Shown here piece by piece: positions 50,479-58,513 of a DNA stretch of 64,000 nucleotides. Below the pieces are notes generated by a model that did no database searches, was not told the DNA's origin, and saw nothing but the letters and a program-made list of their open reading frames with translations. Made by a program: the position numbers and the translations under genes. Location of the stretch: assembly GCA_024693285.1 (NCBI GenBank), contig JAILLE010000022.1, forward strand, positions 53,688 to 117,687, in the 5' to 3' direction. How positions within the stretch are numbered: position 1 is the stretch's first letter; every line of letters begins with the position of its first letter. The DNA is from Bacteroidales bacterium (GTDB lineage Bacteria > Bacteroidota > Bacteroidia > Bacteroidales > UBA932).

Positions 50479-51014
50479 TGTACTTCGGTCAATTCTCCTG
50501 TTACTGAATCGATTATAAAGCCACGGACAGTCACGTCCGAAGGTATCAGAGGATGGTTCACAATTGTTCCCACAGTCCTGCGGACAGATTCCTCAGTGTC
50601 ATGGAAGCCTTCCAGCCACTCGTCAAGGTCAACATCATGACGGGTTAATTCGCTTTCAGGAATACCTCTTTCCAGCATCAGATTCTTGAAATGGTGAAAA
50701 CTCATGTGACATGCCCCGCAGGTGGTGTGAGCCACTACCATAATCTCCTCGACGCCAAGCTCGTACACAGCCACGATAAGGCTGCGCATCGCAGAATCCC
50801 ATGGGGAAGGGATTACGGCTCCCGCGTTCTTGATTATCTTGGCGTCTCCGTTCCCCAGGCCAAGGGCTTCCTGAAGCAGGATGGAAAGCCTTGTGTCCAT
50901 GCAACTTAGGACAGCCAGCTTCTTGTCGGGATATTTGTCTGTGATATGCTTCTCGTAACCTTTCGAGGCCACGAACTCGCGGTTGAAAGCTAGAACCTGG
51001 TCAATGCTGCTCAT
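50475..51014 (-). CDS. Beta-class carbonic anhydrase
   Basis: The 179-residue enzyme interconverts CO2 and bicarbonate. Zinc ligands are in SCMDTRLS (Cys and Asp-Arg pair) and VVAHTTCGACHMS (His and Cys), and GNGDAKIIKNAGAVI is the usual strand and helix. It is shorter than the E. coli enzyme (about 220), like type II/Rv1284 proteins. It overlaps the Nim-like gene by four bases, and the YbaK-like gene lies one base upstream. Confidence 0.92.
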   Translation of the reverse strand: MSSIDQVLAFNREFVASKGYEKHITDKYPDKKLAVLSCMDTRLSILLQEALGLGNGDAKIIKNAGAVIPSPWDSAMRSLIVAVYELGVEEIMVVAHTTCGACHMSFHHFKNLMLERGIPESELTRHDVDLDEWLEGFHDTEESVRRTVGTIVNHPLIPSDVTVRGFIIDSVTGELTEVQ

Positions 51015-51015
51015 T

Positions 51016-51549
51016 TCAAATAAATGTGATAATTTGCCTGGATGCGGGAATATACTTTCCGAGTAAGTCCTCGGTCTTAATCTTCACAAAGCAGGTTGCG
51101 GTGCCGTCGGTGCAGGCGAACATCTCACTTTCGGCGATGTCTTTATCCATAATCAGATGGACGTTTGCGCACTGCGGCAAGATGGCGCTCAGGATAGTGG
51201 TCGCCCCGACCAGAACCCCGGTCAACTCAAGCAACTTGTCTGCAGGGGCGAAAGACACCCTGGGAATCCCGAGTGCCCCGCAGAAGTCCCTGGTTACAAA
51301 GGGCTTATCGTCAGAGGTGACATATAAATAAAACTCTGTTTGCTGACGGTTGCAAAGGAAGACCGTCTTGACGATCCTGACCCCTATCTTCTCGTCAATA
51401 TGCTGGCAATCCTCCATTGTGATGCCAGGATCAGTATCTACCCTCTCAAAAGGAATTCCCAGCGCTTCGAAAGACTCGTAGACCTTGCGCTGCAGTTCCG
51501 ATGAGAACTCCTCCGGCGGAGTGGTTATTATCTCGCTTACTTTGAACAT
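51016..51549 (-). CDS. YbaK/PrdX-type aminoacyl-tRNA deacylase
   Basis: The 177-residue protein has the YbaK/ProX fold: LGIPFERVDTDPGITMED, GVRIVKTVFLCNRQQTEFYL, RDFCGALGIPRVSFAP and LTGVLVGATTILS. It resembles the PrdX/ProXp-ala type that hydrolyses mischarged tRNA-Pro. ATG 51549 (MFKVSEII) is six bases after a TATATTTG element; upstream ATGs fall within or before that element. The message may therefore be leaderless. Confidence 0.85.
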   Translation of the reverse strand: MFKVSEIITTPPEEFSSELQRKVYESFEALGIPFERVDTDPGITMEDCQHIDEKIGVRIVKTVFLCNRQQTEFYLYVTSDDKPFVTRDFCGALGIPRVSFAPADKLLELTGVLVGATTILSAILPQCANVHLIMDKDIAESEMFACTDGTATCFVKIKTEDLLGKYIPASRQIITFI

Positions 51550-51554
51550 ATTCA

Positions 51555-51562
51555 CAAATATA
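51555..51562 (-). promoter_or_regulatory. -7 element of the YbaK-like gene
   Basis: The minus strand reads TATATTTG, ending five bases before the chosen ATG. No TTTG lies at the correct distance. Confidence 0.5.
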
Positions 51563-51617
51563 GGCATTTCCGCCAAATAGCCGCTATGGGATAGTGTCTT
51601 AAACCGGCGGATTTCAA

Positions 51618-51639
51618 ATGGACCTTATTTGGACCTTAT
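51618..51639 (+). repeat. 11-bp perfect tandem repeat upstream of the Mrr-like gene
   Basis: TGGACCTTATT occurs twice in direct succession (51618-51628 and 51629-51639), one helical turn apart, 48 bases before the endonuclease ATG. It could be a regulator binding site. No consensus TAnnTTTG is clear nearby; TTTATTTG at about 51658-51665 is closest. Confidence 0.5.
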
Positions 51640-51686
51640 TCTGAAACCCGAAATGGTTTTATTTGTAAAAGTAAAGTTTTAATAGC

Positions 51687-52712
51687 ATGAATTTCTGGTT
51701 GCATCGTATCACAGGTGGGGACAATGCCTGGCCTCTTTCCGTGGAATTATTCAAGAAAGGTTATATCTCTATTGGCTGGATAGACTTCTCCACTGAAGAC
51801 TATCTCGCGATGATTCGTTCAGGAGTGGACGGATTTGACAAGATGATGGATGAACAGGGATACGGACGCCCGAGAAACAGATGGAACCTGTGGCGCTTTG
51901 TCAATGAGATGGAAGAAGGGGATCTTGTGGTTGTCCCTTTCCCTTATTCATTCTCTATATGCAGGATAGCAGACAACGAAGTTCTGACCAATGAGTCAAT
52001 CAGCCCTGATCTGCTTGTCGATTGTGACGGGAACAAAGTGACCCTGCGGGAAGATGGCTATCTTTATGACTCTGCCGGGAATTATGTTGACTTGGGTTTT
52101 TATCGCAAGGTGGAGATATTGGAGAAAGACATTCCCAGGGATGGCTATGCGGACCAGGCCTTTTATTCACGAATGAAGATCCGCCAGACAAATGCGAATA
52201 TCGATGATCTGGCAGAATCAATCTGTAATGCCGTTGAGGCATTCAGGAAGGGCAAGCCGGTCAATCTTCGTGAGTCCGTGATGGAATCGGCAGCTCAAGT
52301 TGTTTTGGACAAAATCCGCAAAATCCAGAATGACAGGAAGTTCGAGGATCTTGTCGAGTGGTACATGAGATCCCTTGGAGCGGATATCAATACTCCTTGG
52401 CGTGGCGAATCCCCTACGGAAGCAGGGGATGCTGACAGAGTGGCTTATTTTGACAAGCTGGGCTTCGCTATCATGATCCAGATAAAGAAGCATTCGGGCA
52501 TCACGGATGATTGGGCGGTGACCCAGATAAAGGCTTACTCTACAAACCATAATTTCGGAGAATATGCGACAGCCCTGTGGGTCATTTCCAGCGGGGACGG
52601 GTTCTCAGAGGAGGCTTGTAGGCTTGCTCAGGAGAACGGAGTCCGTCTGATAGACGGTCCCCAGTTCGCCCGGATGATCCTTGACGCTGGCCTCGACGGG
52701 CTGGAGTTATAG
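51687..52712 (+). CDS. Mrr-like restriction endonuclease
   Basis: The 341-residue protein has an N-terminal domain (about 1-165) starting MNFWLHRITGGDNAWPLSVE and containing DLVVVPFPYSFSICRI, a small barrel fold seen in several Mrr relatives that may recognise DNA. The C-terminal domain (about 205-335) is of the Mrr_cat type: FEDLVEWYMRSLGADI, then the PD-(D/E)xK core GDADRVAYF with MIQIKKHSG, and SSGDGFSEEACRLA. Mrr cleaves modified DNA. No methyltransferase is nearby, so a type IV restriction role is likely. It is first in a five-gene run that contains a RiPP-like precursor and ligase. Confidence 0.85.
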   Translation: MNFWLHRITGGDNAWPLSVELFKKGYISIGWIDFSTEDYLAMIRSGVDGFDKMMDEQGYGRPRNRWNLWRFVNEMEEGDLVVVPFPYSFSICRIADNEVLTNESISPDLLVDCDGNKVTLREDGYLYDSAGNYVDLGFYRKVEILEKDIPRDGYADQAFYSRMKIRQTNANIDDLAESICNAVEAFRKGKPVNLRESVMESAAQVVLDKIRKIQNDRKFEDLVEWYMRSLGADINTPWRGESPTEAGDADRVAYFDKLGFAIMIQIKKHSGITDDWAVTQIKAYSTNHNFGEYATALWVISSGDGFSEEACRLAQENGVRLIDGPQFARMILDAGLDGLEL

Positions 52713-52745
52713 CCCTGAACATTTATATTGAAATACTTGTACAGA

Positions 52746-53693
52746 ATGACTTTTTTCAGGATACCAGACTTCAAAGAAATAATAGGTTGTCTCTCATCCT
52801 CTTCTGAGGAGGTGATTGTTGACAGTCTCTTTTTTGTTGGACCCGGCTTTGAGCAAGGTCCTTCTTTTATAGTCGAAGGACAATTTGATGGCATTGATCC
52901 AAGACAACTGCTGGTTGGGGTAGCTTCAAAAGCGAATCTTTACCGAGACAAACTCACAGCATTGAACGCATATGTGGCGGAGTCTCTAAGGAGGTTGCCA
53001 GAAGAAGCGAAAAGTTGGAAAAACGACCGTGGTAATTCAATATTCTCTTTTTATGCCCGTTTTTTCCCAAAAGAAGAAATGAGCGTTGAGCAGATGACCG
53101 CCTTGCCTTTTTATGCGGATGGAGTTCCGGGAAAACTGCCGCGGAATATTGATATTGTCAGTTGGGACCCATGGATGAATAGTCCTTGCTCGCAGTTAAG
53201 CTACGATATTGCTCTTGACGATGTGCCGGATTTATCCCGTGATGAACGCTTCCGTATTGAAGATGCGTTCTTGTACGTGAACAGTCAGGGCTCAATATCT
53301 TTTAACAGTAATTTGTCGGGTGACCTGCTGGTGAACGAAAAGGATAATATAATAGCCGAGTCCAAGGAAGCGGGGGCAAGGGATGGGTATTATGAGACCA
53401 GCAGGATTTTTAACTTATGGCTTGAAAAAGAATCTGATGGGAACGAATCGTTAAGAGAGGTATTAAGGAAGGAACTCCATCTGGTGTTTCCGACAGTGAG
53501 AATCTCATATTTCCTTGATTCTGAAGCGTCTGGAAAACCGTCCGCGATAATTCGGGTTTTCAAATTCGATGATGAACATCTGTTGGTCGTTTTCCAATTC
53601 TGTCCAAAACTGGTCAAACTCCAGACCAGCACAGATTCTCCCGTGAGTAAAGTCGAAAGAAAACCATTCTGGAAGAAATTGTTCAAAGTATAA
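52746..53693 (+). CDS. Unknown protein in the graspetide-like run
   Basis: The 315-residue protein (ATG 52746, MTFFRIPDF) has no signal peptide or membrane segment and I recognise no family. It has Ser-rich SSSSEEVIVDSLFFVGPGFE early, an aromatic stretch SIFSFYARFFPKEEM, and a DPWMNSPCSQLSYDIAL region. A beta-rich C terminus follows (VRISYFLDSEASG, LLVVFQF) and ends RKPFWKKLFKV. It lies 33 bp after the endonuclease and 37 bp before the peptide gene. It may be a partner or target of the peptide, but there is no direct evidence. Confidence 0.65.
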   Translation: MTFFRIPDFKEIIGCLSSSSEEVIVDSLFFVGPGFEQGPSFIVEGQFDGIDPRQLLVGVASKANLYRDKLTALNAYVAESLRRLPEEAKSWKNDRGNSIFSFYARFFPKEEMSVEQMTALPFYADGVPGKLPRNIDIVSWDPWMNSPCSQLSYDIALDDVPDLSRDERFRIEDAFLYVNSQGSISFNSNLSGDLLVNEKDNIIAESKEAGARDGYYETSRIFNLWLEKESDGNESLREVLRKELHLVFPTVRISYFLDSEASGKPSAIIRVFKFDDEHLLVVFQFCPKLVKLQTSTDSPVSKVERKPFWKKLFKV

Positions 53694-53730
53694 CTTAAAG
53701 TATCTCACAACGTTATTAAATAAAAGTGCT

Positions 53731-53982
53731 ATGATTTACAACAACACAAGAACAGATGCGGGGCAAGTGATGCCTTTGCTGATGGGATGCACTAAACCTG
53801 TCCCTATTGAATATGAGGAGGTGGATCACAACATCATTTATGATCCGAAAACACAGAAGGTAGTTATGGATCTTCGTTCAGTTGGAACGAAGTGCCTGAA
53901 AACCTCTCACACGGAAACTGGCCGTGGAACAAATCTTAAAACTGACAAGAAGAATGAGATAGACGATACAAAATACGTTTGA
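53731..53982 (+). CDS. Candidate graspetide (omega-ester/amide RiPP) precursor peptide
   Basis: The 83-residue peptide fits a RiPP precursor. A leader of about 52 residues contains PVPIEYEEVDHN and then IIYDPKTQKVV. The YDPxxQ segment resembles the leader motif seen in some ATP-grasp-modified precursors. The last 31 residues (TKCLKTSHTETGRG, then TNLKTDKKNEIDDTKYV) are rich in Thr, Ser and Lys donors and have Asp/Glu acceptors near the end (D72, E76, D78, D79). That is the side-chain set used for macrolactone or lactam bridges. Its TGA overlaps the ATG of the ATP-grasp gene (TGATG). No protease or double-glycine site is obvious. Confidence 0.7.
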   Translation: MIYNNTRTDAGQVMPLLMGCTKPVPIEYEEVDHNIIYDPKTQKVVMDLRSVGTKCLKTSHTETGRGTNLKTDKKNEIDDTKYV

Positions 53983-54977
53983 TGGTCTTGATTTTTACCA
54001 ATAAGGAAGATGCACACCCTAATTTGGTGATAGATTATCTATATGAATGGGGTGTGCCTTTCTTTAGGCTTAATACAGAAGAGCTTCTGGCTGAATACTC
54101 ATTTTGCTGGTCAGCGGATTACAACGGCTGTGATTTTGAGATCATAAACCGTGAAAATGGCTCTATGATCAAGGGTTCTGAGATCACTTCACTATGGGAC
54201 AGGCGCCCGGAGCCTCCCTTAAGCCTTCCAATCATAAACACGGAAATCATTAATAATCATATCCGTGAAGAGGCCTTGGAATTCCTTAGGTATTTACGAT
54301 ACTATTTGGATAATATTCCGTCGATAGGCAGCATCGTTTATGATAGGGTCGCATCTTCAAAGATGCTCCAATATAAAGTGGCTCTGGATTGTGGCCTCAG
54401 CATTCCAGCCACTGTATTCTCCAATAGAAAAAACGCGTTTGAGTTGTTAGGAGGATTATACCAGGACTTGTGCGTTAAAGGGATAGGGGGGCATGGTGTT
54501 TGGGATGCCGGGAATATGGCTGATTACGTGTTTTATTCTTCGAAAATAGATTCTGGAGAAATGGCCGCTATTCCTGAGGAAGCTTTCACCCAGACCGTGT
54601 CTTTTCTCCAAGAATATGTTCCCAAAGCTTTTGAGTTGAGGGTTACAGTGGTGGGCGAGGATGTATTCGCGGCCCGGATAGATACTCAGGATCTTGACGA
54701 GGACAAAGGTAAGATTGATTGGAGGCAGGGCTATGATTCCGGGTTACGCCTCTCGGAATTCATATTACCAGAAACTATTAAAGATAAATGTTTGGCTCTT
54801 GTACATGCCCTTGGATTGAATTTCGGTTGCATAGACTTGATAGTACGACCTGATGGTGAATATGTTTTTCTGGAGTGTAACCCCAATGGTCAGTGGCTAT
54901 GGGTCGAGCTCCAGACCGGAATGAAAATATCCGAGAGTATCGCGCGATTCCTGTCCACCAATAGACCGATTGTCTGA
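53982..54977 (+). CDS. ATP-grasp ligase, MvdC/MvdD-like graspetide maturase
   Basis: The 331-residue protein has the N-terminal pre-grasp region of peptide maturases (VLIFTNKEDAHPNLVIDYL, FFRLNTEELL, LWDRRPEPP). The ATP-grasp core follows: SKMLQYKVALDCGLSIPAT, VKGIGGHGVW, FELRVTVVGEDVFAARIDTQ and the metal/ATP block YVFLECNPNGQWLWVEL, which closely matches this family. Such ligases phosphorylate a carboxylate side chain and join it to Ser, Thr or Lys of a precursor. The start overlaps the precursor stop by one base, which is strong evidence for a pair. Confidence 0.87.
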   Translation: MVLIFTNKEDAHPNLVIDYLYEWGVPFFRLNTEELLAEYSFCWSADYNGCDFEIINRENGSMIKGSEITSLWDRRPEPPLSLPIINTEIINNHIREEALEFLRYLRYYLDNIPSIGSIVYDRVASSKMLQYKVALDCGLSIPATVFSNRKNAFELLGGLYQDLCVKGIGGHGVWDAGNMADYVFYSSKIDSGEMAAIPEEAFTQTVSFLQEYVPKAFELRVTVVGEDVFAARIDTQDLDEDKGKIDWRQGYDSGLRLSEFILPETIKDKCLALVHALGLNFGCIDLIVRPDGEYVFLECNPNGQWLWVELQTGMKISESIARFLSTNRPIV

Positions 54978-54998
54978 TAATAGTGATTAAAACTTAAT

Positions 54999-55616
54999 AT
55001 GGGTGTGTTTAAATCTTGGCTTGTTGCCAATGTTGAGATTGTCTTGATCATTTTCACAGTCCTTTTCTTAACAGGGGTAGGATTATACTCATGGAGCCGT
55101 TACAGTGCCACCGGAGATGATGTTTTCATCATTATGGCATTCTATATAACGATTCCCACCGTTATTTTCAGCATTTTGATCGTATCTCTGATTAAAACTG
55201 GTATTGGAGGGCTCTTTGGGTTGCTGCTAATATGTTCTCCATTAGTGGTTTCTTTTTTCTTGGAGCCATCTTCGGAGTCTGCTGAGGTTCAGGAATCGAC
55301 AAGTGAAAGAAACACTGCCACTCCTTCCCAAGAAACGGATTCTACTATGGCAATGCTTGATGAGATGCTGGAAAGAGTAAGCTGGTCGTGGCTGATATGG
55401 GCCGCCATTTTTTCTTTCGCTTTCGGACTGGCGGGAGCCATCTATGCCAATCGGAACTTTGATGATGTTGTCTCAAGGCGTTTCCTGTACAGGAACAGTG
55501 ATGTCTCCGTGTTTGAAGAACAATGGAAATACACGTTCAACAGGTTTTTTGCCTGTTTCATGGCTACTACTTTAATTGCATTCGAGATAATGCTATTTCT
55601 GGCTTTAAGGCAGTGA
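54999..55616 (+). CDS. Four-helix membrane protein in the graspetide-like run
   Basis: The 205-residue protein has membrane segments at about 13-33 (IVLIIFTVLFLTGVGLY), 43-88 (a double stretch), 130-150 (WLIWAAIFSFAFGLAGAI) and 187-203. An acidic Ser/Thr/Glu-rich loop lies between (about 92-118). No ABC or peptidase domain is present, unlike the exporter of microviridin clusters. It begins 21 bp after the ligase, so it may help export the peptide or be its target or immunity factor. I recognise no family. Confidence 0.68.
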   Translation: MGVFKSWLVANVEIVLIIFTVLFLTGVGLYSWSRYSATGDDVFIIMAFYITIPTVIFSILIVSLIKTGIGGLFGLLLICSPLVVSFFLEPSSESAEVQESTSERNTATPSQETDSTMAMLDEMLERVSWSWLIWAAIFSFAFGLAGAIYANRNFDDVVSRRFLYRNSDVSVFEEQWKYTFNRFFACFMATTLIAFEIMLFLALRQ

Positions 55617-55681
55617 TATTTTCACCTATTCGGATAGTCTTTCATGGACGAGGCAGGATAACATAAATTGTGTTTACATTT

Positions 55682-55721
55682 TTTGTAATTACGGATTTTG
55701 TTCAATATCTTTGCCAAAGAT
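55682..55721 (+). promoter_or_regulatory. Promoter of the AAA ATPase gene with palindromic -7 region
   Basis: -33 TTTG (55682-55685) and -7 TATCTTTG (55706-55713) are 20 bp apart. The -7 lies in a 15-bp palindrome ATCTTTGCCAAAGAT (55707-55721), so a TATCTTTG also reads on the minus strand. The ATPase ATG follows 15 bases later. This promoter separates the ATPase from the five-gene run. Confidence 0.7.
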
Positions 55722-55736
55722 AAATGACATCATCAT

Positions 55737-56870
55737 ATGGAAACTCCATTTGTTTTCGGCAAGATAGCCACTGACGAGAATTTCACAGACAGGGAGCAGG
55801 AGACCGAGCGCCTTGTAGGCAACTTTGAGTCATTGATAAACACCATAATCATATCACCACGCCGTTGGGGGAAGAGTTCCCTTGTTCACAGGGCGGCATC
55901 CATCGCCCAAGAGAAGGACAAGAGCCTGAGGGTCTGCATGATCGACCTGTTCAATGTGAAAACTGAGGAACAGTTCTATACCCAGTTCGTCCGCAGCATA
56001 ATCCAGGGTACCTCAAGCCGATGGGAAGAGGCCGTGGAGAATGCCCGGAAGTTCTTCTCAAGGCTTGTCCCGAGGATCTCCATAGGGTCAGATCCGGCCA
56101 ATACGGTCAACATCGATTTTGACTGGGAAGATATACGGAAAGATCCGGACGAAATCCTGGACTTGCCTGAGAGGATAGCCAAGGAGAAAGGGATAAGGAT
56201 TATGACCTGCATCGATGAGTTCCAGAATATCGCCGAATTCGACGACCCTCTCTATTTCCAGAGAAGGTTGAGGTCTCATTGGCAAAAACATCAGAATGCG
56301 GGGTATTGCCTGTACGGCAGCAAAAGGCATATGATGATGGAAGTTTTCGCAGACAGTTCAATGCCGTTCTACAAGTTCGGTGATTTGTTCTTCCTGGAAA
56401 AGATAGACTTGCCTCATCTGTCCAGCTTCATCCGGGATCGTTTCTCCGCTACTGGGAAAACCATCTCTGATGAGGCTTGTTCCTTGATTGTCTCCTTGAC
56501 TGACAATCATCCCTTTTACACCCAGCAGCTTGCCCAACTCTCTTGGTTGAGGACGACAACAAGTTGCTCTGTGAAAGAAGTTTCCCAAGCTCACGAGTCT
56601 CTTGTCGAGCAACTGAGCCTCCTCTTCGCCAACCTGATGGAGACCTTGACATTCCAGCAGGTTTGCTATCTCAAAGCCTTGGTCGCCAACGAGAGTTCAA
56701 TCACTAGTGCGGAAATCATGTATAAGTACCACATTAGTTCGGCTACGGCGGCGTCCCGTTCTCTGAAGACCTTAATAAAGAGAGACATTCTCGACAACCG
56801 GTCCGGGGAGGTCTCCTTTCAGGATCCTATATTCGCTTACTGGTTGAGAAACAGATATTTCCGGATATAG
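55737..56870 (+). CDS. AAA ATPase of the archaeal-ATPase (ATPase_2) type
   Basis: The 377-residue protein opens PFVFGKIATDENFTDREQET. It has Walker A SPRRWGKSSLVHRA (about 40-53) and Walker B ITMC-like RIMTCIDEFQNIAEFD (about 155). Its sensor-type region includes GYCLYGSKRHMMMEVFAD. The C-terminal third (about 280-377) is a winged-helix domain, AEIMYKYHISSATAASRSLK, with a final FQDPIFAYWLRNRYF. Bacteroidota carry many of these stand-alone ATPases in variable regions. Their role is unknown, and some are linked to mobile DNA or defence. It has its own promoter and ends 11 bp before the next gene. Confidence 0.85.
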   Translation: METPFVFGKIATDENFTDREQETERLVGNFESLINTIIISPRRWGKSSLVHRAASIAQEKDKSLRVCMIDLFNVKTEEQFYTQFVRSIIQGTSSRWEEAVENARKFFSRLVPRISIGSDPANTVNIDFDWEDIRKDPDEILDLPERIAKEKGIRIMTCIDEFQNIAEFDDPLYFQRRLRSHWQKHQNAGYCLYGSKRHMMMEVFADSSMPFYKFGDLFFLEKIDLPHLSSFIRDRFSATGKTISDEACSLIVSLTDNHPFYTQQLAQLSWLRTTTSCSVKEVSQAHESLVEQLSLLFANLMETLTFQQVCYLKALVANESSITSAEIMYKYHISSATAASRSLKTLIKRDILDNRSGEVSFQDPIFAYWLRNRYFRI

Positions 56871-56881
56871 CACCGAAATAC

Positions 56882-57931
56882 ATGTACCATCTTTATCATC
56901 TTGTTTCAGGCCTTGCCGCTGTCCTCTTCTTCCTGTCCTCCTGTGAAGGGGATATCCCTCGTGGGCTGGAGCGTCCGGAGGTGCTTTCCGCTGAGGCTGA
57001 GCCGGGAATAAGGATGGTCTCCCTCAAGGCGGTTCTGGACAGGGAGGATAATTATTCCACTTGCGGGTTTCTCCTATGGAATGCTCAAGGAGTAGAAGCC
57101 GGTAGGATCGTAGCTTCCCCGACGCTCGAACTCTCTGCTGAACTCGCTGACTTGGAACCTGATACGGAGTACTACTGGACAGTGTACATCTCCAATGGAA
57201 AGGATACGTTCGAGTCTCCTAGGATGAGTTTCAAGACACTCCCGGAGCCAGAGCCAAAACCTGAACCCGAGCCTGAACCGGAACCGGAACCCGTGCCTGG
57301 CCCCGATGATCCTGTTCCTGGCCCCGATGATGTTCCCGACGTCGATCCCGATCCAACCCTGTGGGAGTATATCACGAGAAACTTTGACACGGATGCGGAT
57401 GGCGTCATGAGCGCAGAGGAACTGCTTGAAATACAAGAACTTCAAATATCCGATTTGCCGGTGGATTCCCTCGCCGGGCTTGAGGCTCTCGTGAACCTCC
57501 GGACTCTCGGGATGGGAGGTCATTATCTGAAGCGGATCGACCTCTCCGCCAATAAGAACCTTGAGTTGCTGTTTGCGGGGAGGGAAGTCCTGCTCAAGGA
57601 ATTCTATCTTGACAATCCGAAACTCGGGCAACTCTATCTGATTGAGTGCAAGGTTCTGAAGGCCTTGGATTTCTCTAGATGTCCCGAAATCACGATGATG
57701 GAACTATATAATAACCAAGCTCTTGAGAGCATAGACCTGATCAAGAACCGGAAGCTGGAGGTTTTTCGTCTGACCGGATCGAAGGTAAAAGAGCTTGACC
57801 TCTCGAATTGCAGACGAATCCAGCAGCTCTCTTCTGAGGATAATCCTCTTCTTGAGAAGGTTATCCTCCACAAGGAAGCGGAGCCTGAGGTTCTTTCTGT
57901 AGAAAGTCATACCCAAATCATTTATAAATAG
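56882..57931 (+). CDS. Leucine-rich-repeat lipoprotein with FnIII-like and EF-hand-like parts
   Basis: The 349-residue protein has a lipoprotein signal (VLFFLSSC; cysteine at 21). A fibronectin-type-III-like domain (about 35-120) ends in YYWTVYISNG and SFKTLP. Next is a Pro/Glu/Asp linker (about 121-158), then an EF-hand-like loop FDTDADGVMSAEEL (about 170) and a leucine-rich region (about 190-335) with LKRIDLSANKNLELLF, LKALDFSRCPEITMMEL and VKELDLSNCRRIQQLS. It is probably surface-exposed and binding in nature. It ends 15 bp before the next gene. Confidence 0.8.
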   Translation: MYHLYHLVSGLAAVLFFLSSCEGDIPRGLERPEVLSAEAEPGIRMVSLKAVLDREDNYSTCGFLLWNAQGVEAGRIVASPTLELSAELADLEPDTEYYWTVYISNGKDTFESPRMSFKTLPEPEPKPEPEPEPEPEPVPGPDDPVPGPDDVPDVDPDPTLWEYITRNFDTDADGVMSAEELLEIQELQISDLPVDSLAGLEALVNLRTLGMGGHYLKRIDLSANKNLELLFAGREVLLKEFYLDNPKLGQLYLIECKVLKALDFSRCPEITMMELYNNQALESIDLIKNRKLEVFRLTGSKVKELDLSNCRRIQQLSSEDNPLLEKVILHKEAEPEVLSVESHTQIIYK

Positions 57932-57946
57932 TTAGATAAGAATACA

Positions 57947-58510
57947 ATGAAACAAGATAATCCTGAATATTCATTCCTGAGGCACGAGGTCGAGCGCAAG
58001 TGGGGCCGGAGGCTGTCCACTTCGGCTGATTTCACCGCTCTCTCCGAGTCGATGGACGAGAGCGTCTCACCCTCAACCCTTAAGCGTTTCTGGGGATATG
58101 TGGGCGACAACCCGGATCCCCGGGTTTCCACGCTCGACTCTCTTTCCCGCTATGCCGGATTCTTGAATTTCAAGGCTTTCCGGGATCATCTGGCAGCTTC
58201 CGGAAGACTGTCTTCCACCTATTTCCAGGCTGACCATGTCGAGGCTGCCACCCTTTCCCGGGATGACCGGGTGATCATCGGCTGGCGTCCTGACCGCAAG
58301 GTTGTCCTCGCTTATGAGGGTAACTCCATGTTCAGGGTCGTGGAGAGCGTGAATTCCTCGCTTCGGAAAGAGGATCGCTTTGAGGCTTCCACTATTATGA
58401 AGGGTTATCCTCTTGCCCTTTCGGGAATATTCAGGAACGGTTTGAAGACCGATCCCTATGTGGCCGGTCTGGACGGAGGCATCGCTTTCATCAACATGGA
58501 GTCAAAGTAG
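57947..58510 (+). CDS. Unknown protein with HTH-like N terminus, kinase partner
   Basis: The 187-residue cytoplasmic protein has a helical N-terminal region (about 1-85). There, FTALSESMDESVSPSTLKRF and TLDSLSRYAGFLNFKAFRDH resemble a domain seen in Bacteroidota proteins of unknown function that looks like a helix-turn-helix. The C-terminal half (about 95-187) is beta-rich (RVIIGWRPDRKVVLAYEG, FRVVESVNSSLRKED), possibly an SH3-like fold. It ends three bases before the kinase ATG and is probably its regulator or substrate. Confidence 0.65.
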   Translation: MKQDNPEYSFLRHEVERKWGRRLSTSADFTALSESMDESVSPSTLKRFWGYVGDNPDPRVSTLDSLSRYAGFLNFKAFRDHLAASGRLSSTYFQADHVEAATLSRDDRVIIGWRPDRKVVLAYEGNSMFRVVESVNSSLRKEDRFEASTIMKGYPLALSGIFRNGLKTDPYVAGLDGGIAFINMESK

Positions 58511-58513
58511 CGG

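Noticed and set aside
53731..54977. Grasp-with-SPASM system
   Set aside because: No radical SAM/SPASM protein lies within several kb; only the ATP-grasp ligase is present.
51577..56870. Integrated prophage, transposon or integrative element
   Set aside because: There is no integrase, transposase, relaxase, phage structural gene or flanking direct repeat that I could find. Only the gene content suggests an accessory region.
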